Assembly (NCBI GenBank): GCA_022763485.1
Contig: JALEGX010000011.1
Coordinates: 1-64,000, forward strand
From: Paracoccaceae bacterium
GTDB lineage: Bacteria; Pseudomonadota; Alphaproteobacteria; Rhodobacterales; Rhodobacteraceae
Reading direction: 5' to 3'
Length of the DNA stretch: 64,000 nt
The translations under genes were made by a program, and so were the position numbers. Within the stretch, counting starts at the first letter, position 1, and each line of letters begins with the position of its first letter. The notes under the pieces are model-generated. The model was not told where the DNA came from and searched no databases. It saw only the letters and a list, made by a program, of their open reading frames with translations. Shown here piece by piece: positions 9,230-17,724 of this stretch.

Positions 9230-9343
9230 TAAATACAAGAAATACGAATTTGCTTTTATCTTTTGTCTGTTTTCTGATGTTCCCGTCAACAATAGCCGCC
9301 GTGCAAGCATATGGCGGGAACGACGTAGTCAGGGAGATTACCA

Positions 9344-10354
9344 ATGAAATTCACCAAGAAACTCACCGTGGCCGCGATTGCCACCCTGCTGTCGGCCAGC
9401 GCGGTCGCGGCACAGAATCCGACCTTCTTCCGGATCGGGACCGGCGGCGCGGGCGGGACCTACTTCCCCATTGGCGGCACCATCGCCAATGGCATCTCGG
9501 CCCCTCCGGGTGCGCGTCCCTGTGACAAGGGTGGCCAGTGCGGCGTGCCGGGGCTGATCGCGATTGCGCAGTCGACCACCGCGTCGGTCTTCAACAATGC
9601 CGCCGTTCAGAACGGCGAGCTGGAGGCCGGTCTGGCGGCGGCGGATGTGACCCGCTCGATGTACCTGGGCGAAGGCAAGTTCGAGGGCAAGCCGCACCCG
9701 AACCTGCGTATCATCGCCAACCTCTATCCCGAAGACCTGCATGTGGTTCTGCCCAAAGGCGCCACCATCGACAATCTGGGCGATCTGGAAGGCAAGCGCG
9801 TGGGCATTGCACAGGCGGGTTCCGGCACACAGGTTGCGGTGCTTCAGATGCTGGACGCCTGGGGCGTCAACCGTGACAACATGGATGAGGCTGAGCTGAA
9901 CAACTCGCAATCCGCCGAGCGTCTGGCCGACGGTCAGCTGGACGGCTACTTCTACGCGGCGGGCTGGCCCGTTGCCGCGATGGTGCAGCTGGCCTCAACC
10001 AAGGGGATGGAGCTGCATTCCTTCTCGGACGCGGACCTGAAGAAGATCAACGACATCATTCCGGCCTATATCCCCTCCTCCATCCCGGCCGGGGTCTATG
10101 AAGGCGTCGATTATGAGGTCAAAACCCCGGCGGTGTCCGCGATGCTGGTCGTGTCGGCGGATCAGCCGGATGAGCTGATCTATGGTATCACCAAGGCGCT
10201 GTGGAACTCCAACACCCGCAAGCTGCTGGACAATGGTCATGCCAAGGGCAAGCAGATCACCGTCGAAAGCTCGCTGGATGGTGTGGCCGCTCTGGGCGTG
10301 CCGCTGCATGCCGGGGCCGAGAAGTTCTACCGCGAAATCGGCATGATCGACTGA
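9344..10354 (+). CDS. TAXI-family TRAP transporter solute-binding protein
   Basis: The 336-residue protein has a Sec signal peptide ending ASAVAAQ (about residue 23). The mature start FRIGTGGAGGTYFPIGGTIANGIS is the TAXI hallmark, and a Cys-containing loop (ARPCDKGGQCGVPGL) follows. TAXI proteins bind ligands such as glutamate or other amino/organic acids in the periplasm for a TRAP permease. An AGGGAG ribosome-binding site precedes the ATG. The fused permease gene follows after a stem-loop. The enzymes downstream suggest an amino-acid-like ligand. Confidence 0.93.
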   Translation: MKFTKKLTVAAIATLLSASAVAAQNPTFFRIGTGGAGGTYFPIGGTIANGISAPPGARPCDKGGQCGVPGLIAIAQSTTASVFNNAAVQNGELEAGLAAADVTRSMYLGEGKFEGKPHPNLRIIANLYPEDLHVVLPKGATIDNLGDLEGKRVGIAQAGSGTQVAVLQMLDAWGVNRDNMDEAELNNSQSAERLADGQLDGYFYAAGWPVAAMVQLASTKGMELHSFSDADLKKINDIIPAYIPSSIPAGVYEGVDYEVKTPAVSAMLVVSADQPDELIYGITKALWNSNTRKLLDNGHAKGKQITVESSLDGVAALGVPLHAGAEKFYREIGMID

Positions 10355-10383
10355 GCACCCCTCAGACAGACCTGAACTGAAAC

Positions 10384-10410
10384 GGGCGGTAGAGCGGCGT
10401 TCTGCCGCCC
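10384..10410 (+). terminator. Stem-loop after the binding-protein gene (attenuator-like)
   Basis: GGGCGG-AGA pairs with TCTGCCGCCC (one mismatch) and is followed by CTTTT. It lies 30 bases after the TAXI gene stop and 38 bases before the permease start. Such intercistronic hairpins commonly stabilise or partly terminate messages so that the binding protein is made in excess over the permease. Confidence 0.5.
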
Positions 10411-10447
10411 CTTTTCCAAGCGCCAGTGCGAGATCCCGGGGGACAAG

Positions 10448-12649
10448 ATGGCCGAGAATGAACACGCGCTGACAGCCGAAGAGCTGGCGGCCATTGAAGA
10501 GAAATATGACGAAGGGGCCGCGACGCGGACCGTGGGTCAGAAAACCGGTTTCCTGCTGCGCGGGGTAGCGCTGAGCTTTGCCATCTACCATTATCTGACC
10601 GCCGGTTTCTCGCTGCCGCCCGATCACTGGCACATGGGCTGGCATCTGGCCGGGCTGTTCATCCTTGTCTATGCCTTCTTTCCGCTGGTGCGCACCGAAA
10701 CGGCCTTTGACCTGAAGACCGGCGCGCTGCATCTGGGCGGGATCCCGCATCTTGACTGGCTGCTGATGGTTTTGGGCGTGTCTGCCGCGCTCTACCTGGG
10801 GTTTGCCTGGCACGGCGTCCCCTGGCTGGGGATCGAGGAACAGACGTTCCGCATGGGCAACCCCAACAACTATGACATGGTGTTCGGCTGCATCATCATC
10901 GTGCTGGTGCTGGACATTGCGCGCCGCACGCTGGGCTGGGTGCTGCCGCTGATCATCTGTGTCTTCATGGCCTATGCGCTGTTCGGGCCGATCTTTCCGG
11001 GCATCCTGCAACATCCGGGTGTCAAGTTCCGCACCTTCGTGTCGTCGATGTATTTCCCGCAGGAAGGCATCTTTGGCGTCACGCTCTGGGTGGTCTCGAC
11101 CATCGTCTTCCACTTCGTTCTGTTCGGCGTCATCGCGCAGCGCACCGGGCTGGGACAGCTGTTCATCGACAACGCCACCATTCTGGCGGGCCGCTATACC
11201 GGTGGTCCGGCCAAAGTGTCGGTTGTGTCTTCCGCCTTCTTCGGCACGATTTCCGGCTCATCCGTGGCCAACACGGTGTCCACCGGCGCGCTGACCATCC
11301 CAAACATGAAGCGGCTTGGCTATCCCGGCCATTTCGCGGGCGGGGTCGAGGCCGCATCGTCGGCCGGGGGGCAGATCACCCCGCCGATCATGGGGGCCGC
11401 GGCCTTCATCATGGCCGAGTTCCTGGAGGTCTCGTATACCACCATCGTGATTGCCGCGATCTTCCCGGCGATCCTGCATTACACCGGCGTCTTTGCCGTG
11501 GTGCACCTGATGGCGCGCAAGCTGGACCTGAAGGGTCTGAGCAAGGACATGCTGCCCAAGTTCCGCGAGGTCTGGGCCGATGGCTGGGCCAACATGCTGC
11601 CGCTGATCGGGCTGCTGTTCGTGCTGTTCTCGGGCTATACGCCCTTCATGTCCGCCTTCTGCGGCATCTCGCTGGCGATCATCACGGGCATGGCGCGGCT
11701 GCGCACGCCGGTGACGCTGGCCTATCCGGCCGCCTTCATCGCCTTTGTCATATGGAAATACATGGGCGGCGGGTTCGAGCTGTCGATGTCGGCGCTGCTG
11801 ATCGCCTGTGCGGCGGTGGCCACGCTGAACCCGCAGGAACGTATCCGCCTGCCGCAGATGGCGGAAACCTTCGAAACCGGCGTCAAATATGCGCTGGCCG
11901 TGGGCGCCGCTTCGGCTGCAGTGGGTATCGTCGTGGGGGTCATCAACACCACCGGCATCGGGTTCCGCATCGGGTTCATGGTGACGCAAGGGGCCGGATC
12001 GCTGGGCTCTGACCTGCATGGGCTGTTCGCCTTCGGCGGGTTCGAGCTCTTCTCGGTCGAGGATCTGACTCTGTTCATCAGCCTGGTCTTCATCGCGCTG
12101 GCCTGCATCCTGATGGGCGCCGGCATCCCCACCACCGCGCTCTACATCATGCTGGTGTCCGTGGCGCAGCCCGCGCTCGCCCAGCTGGGTGTGCCGCCGA
12201 TCGCCAGCCACCTCTTTGTGCTCTATTACGGCGTCGTGGCCGAGATCACGCCACCGGTCTGTACCTCTGCCTATGCGGCGGCGGCGATTGCCAACTCCAA
12301 CCCGTTCCGCACCGGCATCTCTGCCTTCATGCTCGGACTGGGCAAGGTGGTCGCGCCGATGGCCTTCGTCTATGCGCCGGTGCTGCTGTTCGTTTCGTCC
12401 ACCGGGTTCGACCTTTGGGAGTTCACCTATACCGCCACCAGCTGCATCCTGGGTGTGATTTCCCTGTCGGCTGCGGTGGTCGGGTACTGGCTGGCCCCGA
12501 TGGGGACAATCTACAGGTGGCTGATGGCGCTGGCCGGGCTGATCTTCATCGCGCCGACCCTGCAGGCGGATCTTGTGGCTCTGCTTGTCGCCTCTCCCGC
12601 GATCATCAGCCAGCTGCTCGCCCGGCGCAGCCTTGCCTCGGTGGCCTGA
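10448..12649 (+). CDS. TRAP transporter fused permease (4TM/12TM)
   Basis: The 733-residue polytopic protein fuses the small and large TRAP permease subunits, as is usual with TAXI-type binding proteins. The N-terminal about 200 residues carry the DctQ-like segments. From about 210 come the DctM features: a VVSSAFFGTISGSSVANT helix hairpin near 260, then GGQITPPIMGAAAFIMAE. A second TPP-containing hairpin occurs near residue 605 (EITPPVCTSAYAAAAIA). It drives sodium-coupled uptake of the ligand delivered by the TAXI protein. It ends two bases before the DadA-like gene, so it is co-transcribed with it. Confidence 0.93.
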   Translation: MAENEHALTAEELAAIEEKYDEGAATRTVGQKTGFLLRGVALSFAIYHYLTAGFSLPPDHWHMGWHLAGLFILVYAFFPLVRTETAFDLKTGALHLGGIPHLDWLLMVLGVSAALYLGFAWHGVPWLGIEEQTFRMGNPNNYDMVFGCIIIVLVLDIARRTLGWVLPLIICVFMAYALFGPIFPGILQHPGVKFRTFVSSMYFPQEGIFGVTLWVVSTIVFHFVLFGVIAQRTGLGQLFIDNATILAGRYTGGPAKVSVVSSAFFGTISGSSVANTVSTGALTIPNMKRLGYPGHFAGGVEAASSAGGQITPPIMGAAAFIMAEFLEVSYTTIVIAAIFPAILHYTGVFAVVHLMARKLDLKGLSKDMLPKFREVWADGWANMLPLIGLLFVLFSGYTPFMSAFCGISLAIITGMARLRTPVTLAYPAAFIAFVIWKYMGGGFELSMSALLIACAAVATLNPQERIRLPQMAETFETGVKYALAVGAASAAVGIVVGVINTTGIGFRIGFMVTQGAGSLGSDLHGLFAFGGFELFSVEDLTLFISLVFIALACILMGAGIPTTALYIMLVSVAQPALAQLGVPPIASHLFVLYYGVVAEITPPVCTSAYAAAAIANSNPFRTGISAFMLGLGKVVAPMAFVYAPVLLFVSSTGFDLWEFTYTATSCILGVISLSAAVVGYWLAPMGTIYRWLMALAGLIFIAPTLQADLVALLVASPAIISQLLARRSLASVA

Positions 12650-12651
12650 TC

Positions 12652-13887
12652 ATGACGACAGAAGTCACAGTCCTGGGCGGCGGCATCGTCGGCATCTGCT
12701 CTGCCCTGTCCCTGCGCGAACGCGGGTTTGAGGTCACCCTGATCGACCGCGACGCGCCGGGCCAGGCCACTTCCTACGGCAATGCCGGGGTGATCTCACC
12801 CTGGTCGATCATCCCGCAGTCGATGCCCGGCACGTGGAAGAAGGTGCCGGGCTGGATGCTGGACCCGCTTGGGCCGGTCTCGGTCCCGGTGCGCTACCTG
12901 CCTCGGGTCGCCACCTGGGGGTTGCAGTTCCTGGCCAATGGCCGCGAAGACAGGGTGCGCCAGATCTCCGCGGCGATGGAAACGCTGAACCGCGATTGCG
13001 TCACCGGCTTTCGCGCCCATCTGCGCGGCACCGGGGCCGAGGACCTGATCGAGGACAGCTATTACGTTCACGCCTTCCGCGATCCCCATGGGGCGCAGCT
13101 GGACACGCTGGACAACCGCATCCGCCGCGAGGCCGGGGCCGAGCTGGACCGGCTGGATGCGGGCGCGTTGCTGGAGCTTGAACCCGACCTGTCGCCCGAA
13201 TTCAAATCCGCACTGATCATCAAGGGGCAGGCCCGCGCCCGTTCTCCGGGACGGATCGGGGCGGTGCTGGCCGAAAAGTTTCAGGCCTTGGGCGGCACCC
13301 TGCGCCGGGAAACGCTGAAACACATCACCCCAACCGAAGACGGCTGGCGCTATCGCACCGACGCGGGGGAGTTCACGACCCCGAAGCTGGTGCTGGCGAT
13401 GGGCGTCTGGTCGGCTGAGATCCTGAAGCCGCTGGGGGTGAAGCTGCCGCTGCAATCGGAGCGCGGATATCATGTCACCTTCACCGATCCGGGGATCCAG
13501 CTGAATCATTCGGTTCTGGATGCGGATTGCAAATTCGTTGCCTCCTCCATGGAGGACGGGCTGCGGGTGGCTGGGACGGCGGAGTTTGCCGGGCTGGACG
13601 CGCCGATCAACGAAAAGCGCCTGTCGGGCCTGATCACTCTGGCCAAGCGGATCTCTCCCAATCTGCGCACAGAGGCCCACACCACGTGGTCAGGTCAGCG
13701 TCCCAGCTTCCCCGACAGCTTGCCCGCGATTGGTGAAATTCCAGGTCTGCCCAACCTGATCACCGCCTTCGGGCACAGTCATTACGGCCTGATGCAGGCC
13801 CCGAAAACAGGACAGCTGGTGGCCGATCTGGTGGCCGAGGCACGGCCCAATATCGACCTGTCTGTCTATTCCCCAACCCGGTTCTGA
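12652..13887 (+). CDS. DadA-like FAD-dependent D-amino-acid dehydrogenase
   Basis: This 411-residue member of the DAO/DadA family has an N-terminal GGGIVGICSALSLRERG FAD motif (about 9-25) and the DadA-type sequence PGQATSYGNAGVISP (about 39-53). A C-terminal HSHYGLMQAPKTGQLVADLV segment closes the FAD site. DadA enzymes deaminate D-amino acids to 2-oxo acids, passing electrons to the respiratory chain. The ATG at 12652 lies two bases after the permease stop (TGATC-ATG); the longer reading frame would lie inside the permease gene. The racemase-family gene follows after 11 bases. Substrate is unknown. Confidence 0.85.
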   Translation: MTTEVTVLGGGIVGICSALSLRERGFEVTLIDRDAPGQATSYGNAGVISPWSIIPQSMPGTWKKVPGWMLDPLGPVSVPVRYLPRVATWGLQFLANGREDRVRQISAAMETLNRDCVTGFRAHLRGTGAEDLIEDSYYVHAFRDPHGAQLDTLDNRIRREAGAELDRLDAGALLELEPDLSPEFKSALIIKGQARARSPGRIGAVLAEKFQALGGTLRRETLKHITPTEDGWRYRTDAGEFTTPKLVLAMGVWSAEILKPLGVKLPLQSERGYHVTFTDPGIQLNHSVLDADCKFVASSMEDGLRVAGTAEFAGLDAPINEKRLSGLITLAKRISPNLRTEAHTTWSGQRPSFPDSLPAIGEIPGLPNLITAFGHSHYGLMQAPKTGQLVADLVAEARPNIDLSVYSPTRF

Positions 13888-13898
13888 AAGCGACGACC

Positions 13899-14624
13899 AT
13901 GACTTTGCATCCCGGCGGCACCAATATCTGTGGCATCTCGATCGGCGTTCTTTCGCTGGAAAGCTATTTCCCGAAACCGCCCGGCCATATCAAGAACCCC
14001 TCCAGCCTGCCCTTCACCACCAGCTATGAGATCCTGGACGGGATCACCGTGCCGGAATTGCTGAGCAATCCCAATGGCGAGATGAAAGAGCAGATCATCG
14101 CGGCGGCCAAGCGGCTTGAGGCGCAGGGCGTTCAGGCGATCACCGGCTCTTGCGGGTTTCTGGCGCTTTATCAGGCGGAAATCGCCGCGGCGGTGAACAT
14201 CCCGGTCTTTGTCTCGTCTCTGGTGCAGGTGCAGATGGTGCATGTCATGACCGCCGCACCCGTGGGCATCCTGACCGCCTCGGCCCCGTCGCTGACCGAG
14301 GCGCATCTGAAGAACGCCGGGGCCGGTGGGGTTCCGGTGGAAGTCGGCGGCATGGAAGACAGCCCCGAATTCACCAGCGTCATCCTGCGCAATGACCGCA
14401 CCGAAATGGATCTGGACAAGGTCGCGGCAGAGGTCATTGCCGCCGGCCAGGCGCTGATCGCGCGGGCGCCGGACATTGGGGCAATCGTGCTGGAATGCAC
14501 CGACCTGCCCCCCTATGCGCATCGCATTCAGGCGGCGCTGTCGCGTCCGGTGTTCGACCTGACAACCCTTGCCACGATGGTTGCATCATGCGTCAATCGG
14601 GTTCCGTATCGGGGCTTTATCTGA
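13899..14624 (+). CDS. Aspartate/glutamate racemase-superfamily protein
   Basis: The 241-residue protein shows both cysteines expected at the active site of this superfamily: C85 in ITGSCGF and C200 in VLECTDLPPY. Members include amino-acid racemases, arylmalonate decarboxylase, maleate isomerase and EutA of ectoine/hydroxyectoine use; the sequence alone does not separate them. It lies between a DadA-like dehydrogenase and a PLP enzyme in one operon, so it could interconvert D and L forms or rearrange an intermediate. The start ATG at 13899 follows the previous stop by 11 bases. Confidence 0.75.
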   Translation: MTLHPGGTNICGISIGVLSLESYFPKPPGHIKNPSSLPFTTSYEILDGITVPELLSNPNGEMKEQIIAAAKRLEAQGVQAITGSCGFLALYQAEIAAAVNIPVFVSSLVQVQMVHVMTAAPVGILTASAPSLTEAHLKNAGAGGVPVEVGGMEDSPEFTSVILRNDRTEMDLDKVAAEVIAAGQALIARAPDIGAIVLECTDLPPYAHRIQAALSRPVFDLTTLATMVASCVNRVPYRGFI

Positions 14625-14633
14625 AGGGGTGTG

Positions 14634-15689
14634 ATGACGGGGCATTTCGACAGGCTGGTGCAGGACCTGCCCGCGCTTGGCCGCTTCCCAAGGGCGGCGC
14701 TGGCTGACGGGCCCACCGTGATCGAGCCGATGCAGCGCCTGGGCGCTCTGGTCGGGGTCAACCTGCTTGTGAAACGCGACGACACCCTGCCCCTGGCGAT
14801 GGGCGGCAACAAGGTCCGGCAGCTGGAGTTCTATCTGGGTGAGGCGCTGCGCGCCGGGGCCGATACCCTCCTGATCACCGGGGCGGTGCAGTCCAACTTT
14901 GTCCGCCTGTGCGCTGCCGGGTGCCGCAAGCTGGGCCTGCGCCCGGTTGTGCAGCTGGAACAGCGCGTCCCGAAACAGGACGTCGCCTATAACACCTCAG
15001 GCAATGTGCTGCTGCTGAAGATGCTGGGCGCCGAGATCACCTCTTTCCCCGAGGGCGAAAACGAAGCGGCGGCGGATGCCAATCTGGACCGGATTGCCGA
15101 GCGGCTGCGGGCCGAAGGTGCGGCGCCTTATGTGGTGCATCTGGGGATCGATCACCCGCCGATCGGGGGGTTGGGCTATGTCGCCGCAGCGATCGAAACC
15201 CTGCAACAGAGCAAGGCCGAAGGTCTGCCGCTGGATCATGTGGTGGTTGCTTCGGGCAGCGCCCTGACCCATGCGGGGTTTCTGGTGGGCGCGCGGCTGA
15301 TGGGCTGGGAGGTGCCGGTGCATGGCATCTGCGTGCGGCGCGACGCGGGGCCGCAACGCGACCGGGTGCTGCGCCGCGCCCGCGAACTTGCGGCGATGCT
15401 GGGCGCGCCACAGGCCATCAGGCCAGTGGACATCCGCGTCGACGACACCTGTCTGGCGCCCGGATATGGCCAGATGAATGACCGCGTGGCCGAGGCGCTG
15501 GAACTTTCCGCCACGCAGGAAGCGCTGCTGACCGATCCGGTCTATTCGGGCCGGGCGCTGGCCGGGGCGCTGCATCTGGCGCGCAGTGGCGCCTTTGACG
15601 CCGGTGACAGCGTGCTGTTCCTGCACACCGGTGGGGTGCCCGCGATCTTTGGCTATCAAAGTGATCTGGAGGGCGCGCCCCCGGCCTGA
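14634..15689 (+). CDS. PLP-dependent D-cysteine desulfhydrase / ACC deaminase-family enzyme
   Basis: The 351-residue fold-type II PLP enzyme carries the family pattern LLVKRDD-LPLAMGGNKVRQLEFYL (lysine that binds PLP, about residue 59), GAVQSNFVRLCAA and the C-terminal HTGGVPAIFGYQ. The family includes D-cysteine desulfhydrase and 1-aminocyclopropane-1-carboxylate deaminase. I chose the ATG at 14634 because AGGGG lies four bases upstream; the GTG at 14631 is too close to it. It could deaminate or eliminate from a D-amino acid or strained amino acid made or imported by its neighbours. Confidence 0.8.
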   Translation: MTGHFDRLVQDLPALGRFPRAALADGPTVIEPMQRLGALVGVNLLVKRDDTLPLAMGGNKVRQLEFYLGEALRAGADTLLITGAVQSNFVRLCAAGCRKLGLRPVVQLEQRVPKQDVAYNTSGNVLLLKMLGAEITSFPEGENEAAADANLDRIAERLRAEGAAPYVVHLGIDHPPIGGLGYVAAAIETLQQSKAEGLPLDHVVVASGSALTHAGFLVGARLMGWEVPVHGICVRRDAGPQRDRVLRRARELAAMLGAPQAIRPVDIRVDDTCLAPGYGQMNDRVAEALELSATQEALLTDPVYSGRALAGALHLARSGAFDAGDSVLFLHTGGVPAIFGYQSDLEGAPPA

Positions 15690-15691
15690 GC

Positions 15692-16609
15692 TTACGCGGT
15701 ATCCGGCGTCAGCTGCTGCAGCAGGTCCCGCACCATGCGCTCCTTCGGGCCGGAGGTCTGCTCCCCGCCCGCCCGCCGCGGCGTGATCGCGTAATAGGCA
15801 TAGGGCAAGGGCAACCCCGGCAGATCGTCAAAGTGGTGGTGGGTTGCGTCCGGGCTGGCGTCAATCAGCATCCTGGGGATCAACGCTATGCCGGTGCCCT
15901 GCGCGGCCAGCGCAAAGGCCACGGCCGCGCCGCCTGCGCGCAGCCCCTTGCGCATGTCGGGGGTCTTGGCCTTGCCCGTGGCGCGGAACCAGCCCGCCCA
16001 TGTCGGGTGAGAGGCATAGTGATCCCCCCAATCCGTGTGGATCAACAGCGCATCCGGAACCGCGGCGATCCCCGCGTCCGCGACATGGCGGGTGTGAAAG
16101 TCGCGGGTGCAAAACGGAAAGGCGGTATCCTGAAACAGCGCCACAGAGGTGTGTTGCGGATACAGATGGCTTTCATAGGTGATCCGCAGGTCGGTCCGTG
16201 TCCGCAGCAGATCCACGGGATCGGCTTCGATCCGCAGCTCGATCCCGGCATCGGGATGCTGCTGGCGAAACCGGGACACCGCCGGGGCCACCCATTTTTC
16301 TGCCAAAGACTGGATTGTGCTGATCACCAGCCGGGACCGGGCCTCGGTCTCCAGCATCTGGTCGGTTACGGCAGAGATCCCCATCAGCGCCTCTGCGATG
16401 GCCGGGTAATAGGAGCGCCCCGCATCCGTCAGAAGCAGGCTGTTGTGGGTGCGCCGGAACAGGGTCTTGCCCAGAAATTCCTCGGCTTTCTTGACCTGCA
16501 TGCTGACCGCCGCCGGGGACACGCCCAGCTCGGCCGCGGCAGAGGTGAAACCGCCCAGGCGCACTGTTGCTTCGAAGGCCTTGAGCGAGTTGAGGGGAGG
16601 CAGCCGCAT
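15692..16609 (-). CDS. LysR-family regulator, GcvA-like
   Basis: The 305-residue protein begins MRLPPLNSLKAFEATVRLGGFTSAAAELGVSPAAVSMQVKKAEEFLG, the GcvA-type LysR N-terminus, with an effector domain after about 90. An in-frame ATG at 16624 would add five residues. It is transcribed against the cluster, is convergent with the PLP-enzyme gene (3 bases apart) and divergent from the ornithine-cyclodeaminase-family gene, which it likely controls together with the lyase homologue. Confidence 0.9.
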   Translation of the reverse strand: MRLPPLNSLKAFEATVRLGGFTSAAAELGVSPAAVSMQVKKAEEFLGKTLFRRTHNSLLLTDAGRSYYPAIAEALMGISAVTDQMLETEARSRLVISTIQSLAEKWVAPAVSRFRQQHPDAGIELRIEADPVDLLRTRTDLRITYESHLYPQHTSVALFQDTAFPFCTRDFHTRHVADAGIAAVPDALLIHTDWGDHYASHPTWAGWFRATGKAKTPDMRKGLRAGGAAVAFALAAQGTGIALIPRMLIDASPDATHHHFDDLPGLPLPYAYYAITPRRAGGEQTSGPKERMVRDLLQQLTPDTA

Positions 16610-16637
16610 GACAGGCCCTTTCACAGCATCAGAAAAA

Positions 16638-16647
16638 CTTATTCAAG
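16638..16647. promoter_or_regulatory. CTTATTCAAG motif shared with another LysR promoter
   Basis: CTTATTCAAG lies in the 106-base LysR/cyclodeaminase divergent region, 28 bases from the LysR start. The identical 10-mer is at 20234-20243 in front of the LysR at 19276-20196, also in a divergent region. It could be part of a shared regulator site that ties the two catabolic clusters together. Confidence 0.35.
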
Positions 16648-16715
16648 GCTCACATTTTTCGATCTGTAACGCCAGCGCCCAAAGCCCATGATACCCAAAA
16701 CCAAGGGGACCACGC

Positions 16716-17723
16716 ATGGCGAAGATTGAAATCGAATACCTGGGCCAGCCAGAGATTGATCAGGTTGCGCTGACCAATGATGAAATCCTGGGCGCCATCG
16801 AACAGGGGCTGATCGCCGCCGGGCAGGGCAAGACAGTGATCGAACCACGCATGCATCTGACGCCCGATCCGGCGTTCAACGGGCATTTCAACGTGCTGCG
16901 CGGCTATGTGGAGCCGCTGGGCTATGCCGGGGTCAAGGTGGTTGGCGATTTCGTCGACAACTACAAGCAGGGCCTGCCGTCCGAGCTGGCGCTGCTGAAC
17001 CTCTTCTGTCCGCGCACCGGGATGCCGCGTGCGGTGATCGACGCGGCCGGCATCACCGACATGCGCACCGGCGCGCTGACCACGCTGGGGGCAAAATGGC
17101 TGGCACCGAAGAACCCCAGGGTGCTGGGCCATGTCGGCGCGCGCGGCACCTCTTACTGGAACGTGCGCTTGCTGGATCACCTGTTCGACTTTGATGAGAT
17201 CCGGGTGCATTCCCGCCGCCCCGAAAGCCGTGATGCCTTTGGCGCGCGGCTGTCACAGGATCTGGGCAAGAAAGTGATCGTGACCGAGGACTGGCAGAGC
17301 TGTCTGGACGGTGCGGACATCATGATCGAAGCAACCCGCCTGAACGAACCCACCCCGATGTTCGACCGCTCGTGGGTGAAAAAGGGCGCGTTTGTCGTGC
17401 CTTACGGCACCATGAGCGCCCTGCCCCTGAACTTTACCGACGGCTTCGACAAGTTCGTGATGGACGATCTGGGCCAGATGCGGGCAGGTCATCTGGGGGC
17501 GCTGCGGCCCCATATCGACGCCGGGCAGATCAGCGAAGAAAGCTTCTATGCCGAGATCGGCGAGATTGCCGCCGGGTTGAAGCCGGGCCGCGAAAGCGAG
17601 GACGAAACCATCCTGTTCTGGCACCGTGGCATGTCCACCGGTGACATCGCCCTGGGCGCCCGCATTCTGGAAAAGGCGCGGGATCTGGGCATCGTGCAGA
17701 ACCTGCTCTACCGGGACGCCTGA
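16716..17723 (+). CDS. Ornithine cyclodeaminase / mu-crystallin family protein
   Basis: The protein has 335 residues. The family text TGMPRAVIDAAGITDMRTGALTTLGAKWLAPK (about 100-130) precedes a Rossmann segment (VLGHVGARGTSYWNVRLL, about 134-151) that binds NAD(P). Members are ornithine cyclodeaminase, alanine dehydrogenase, imine/iminosuccinate reductases and EutC. The ATG at 16716 follows AAGGGG. One base separates its stop from the lyase-homologue ATG, so the two are translated together. It probably makes or reduces an imine in the same pathway; the direction and substrate cannot be read from the sequence. Confidence 0.82.
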   Translation: MAKIEIEYLGQPEIDQVALTNDEILGAIEQGLIAAGQGKTVIEPRMHLTPDPAFNGHFNVLRGYVEPLGYAGVKVVGDFVDNYKQGLPSELALLNLFCPRTGMPRAVIDAAGITDMRTGALTTLGAKWLAPKNPRVLGHVGARGTSYWNVRLLDHLFDFDEIRVHSRRPESRDAFGARLSQDLGKKVIVTEDWQSCLDGADIMIEATRLNEPTPMFDRSWVKKGAFVVPYGTMSALPLNFTDGFDKFVMDDLGQMRAGHLGALRPHIDAGQISEESFYAEIGEIAAGLKPGRESEDETILFWHRGMSTGDIALGARILEKARDLGIVQNLLYRDA

Positions 17724-17724
17724 G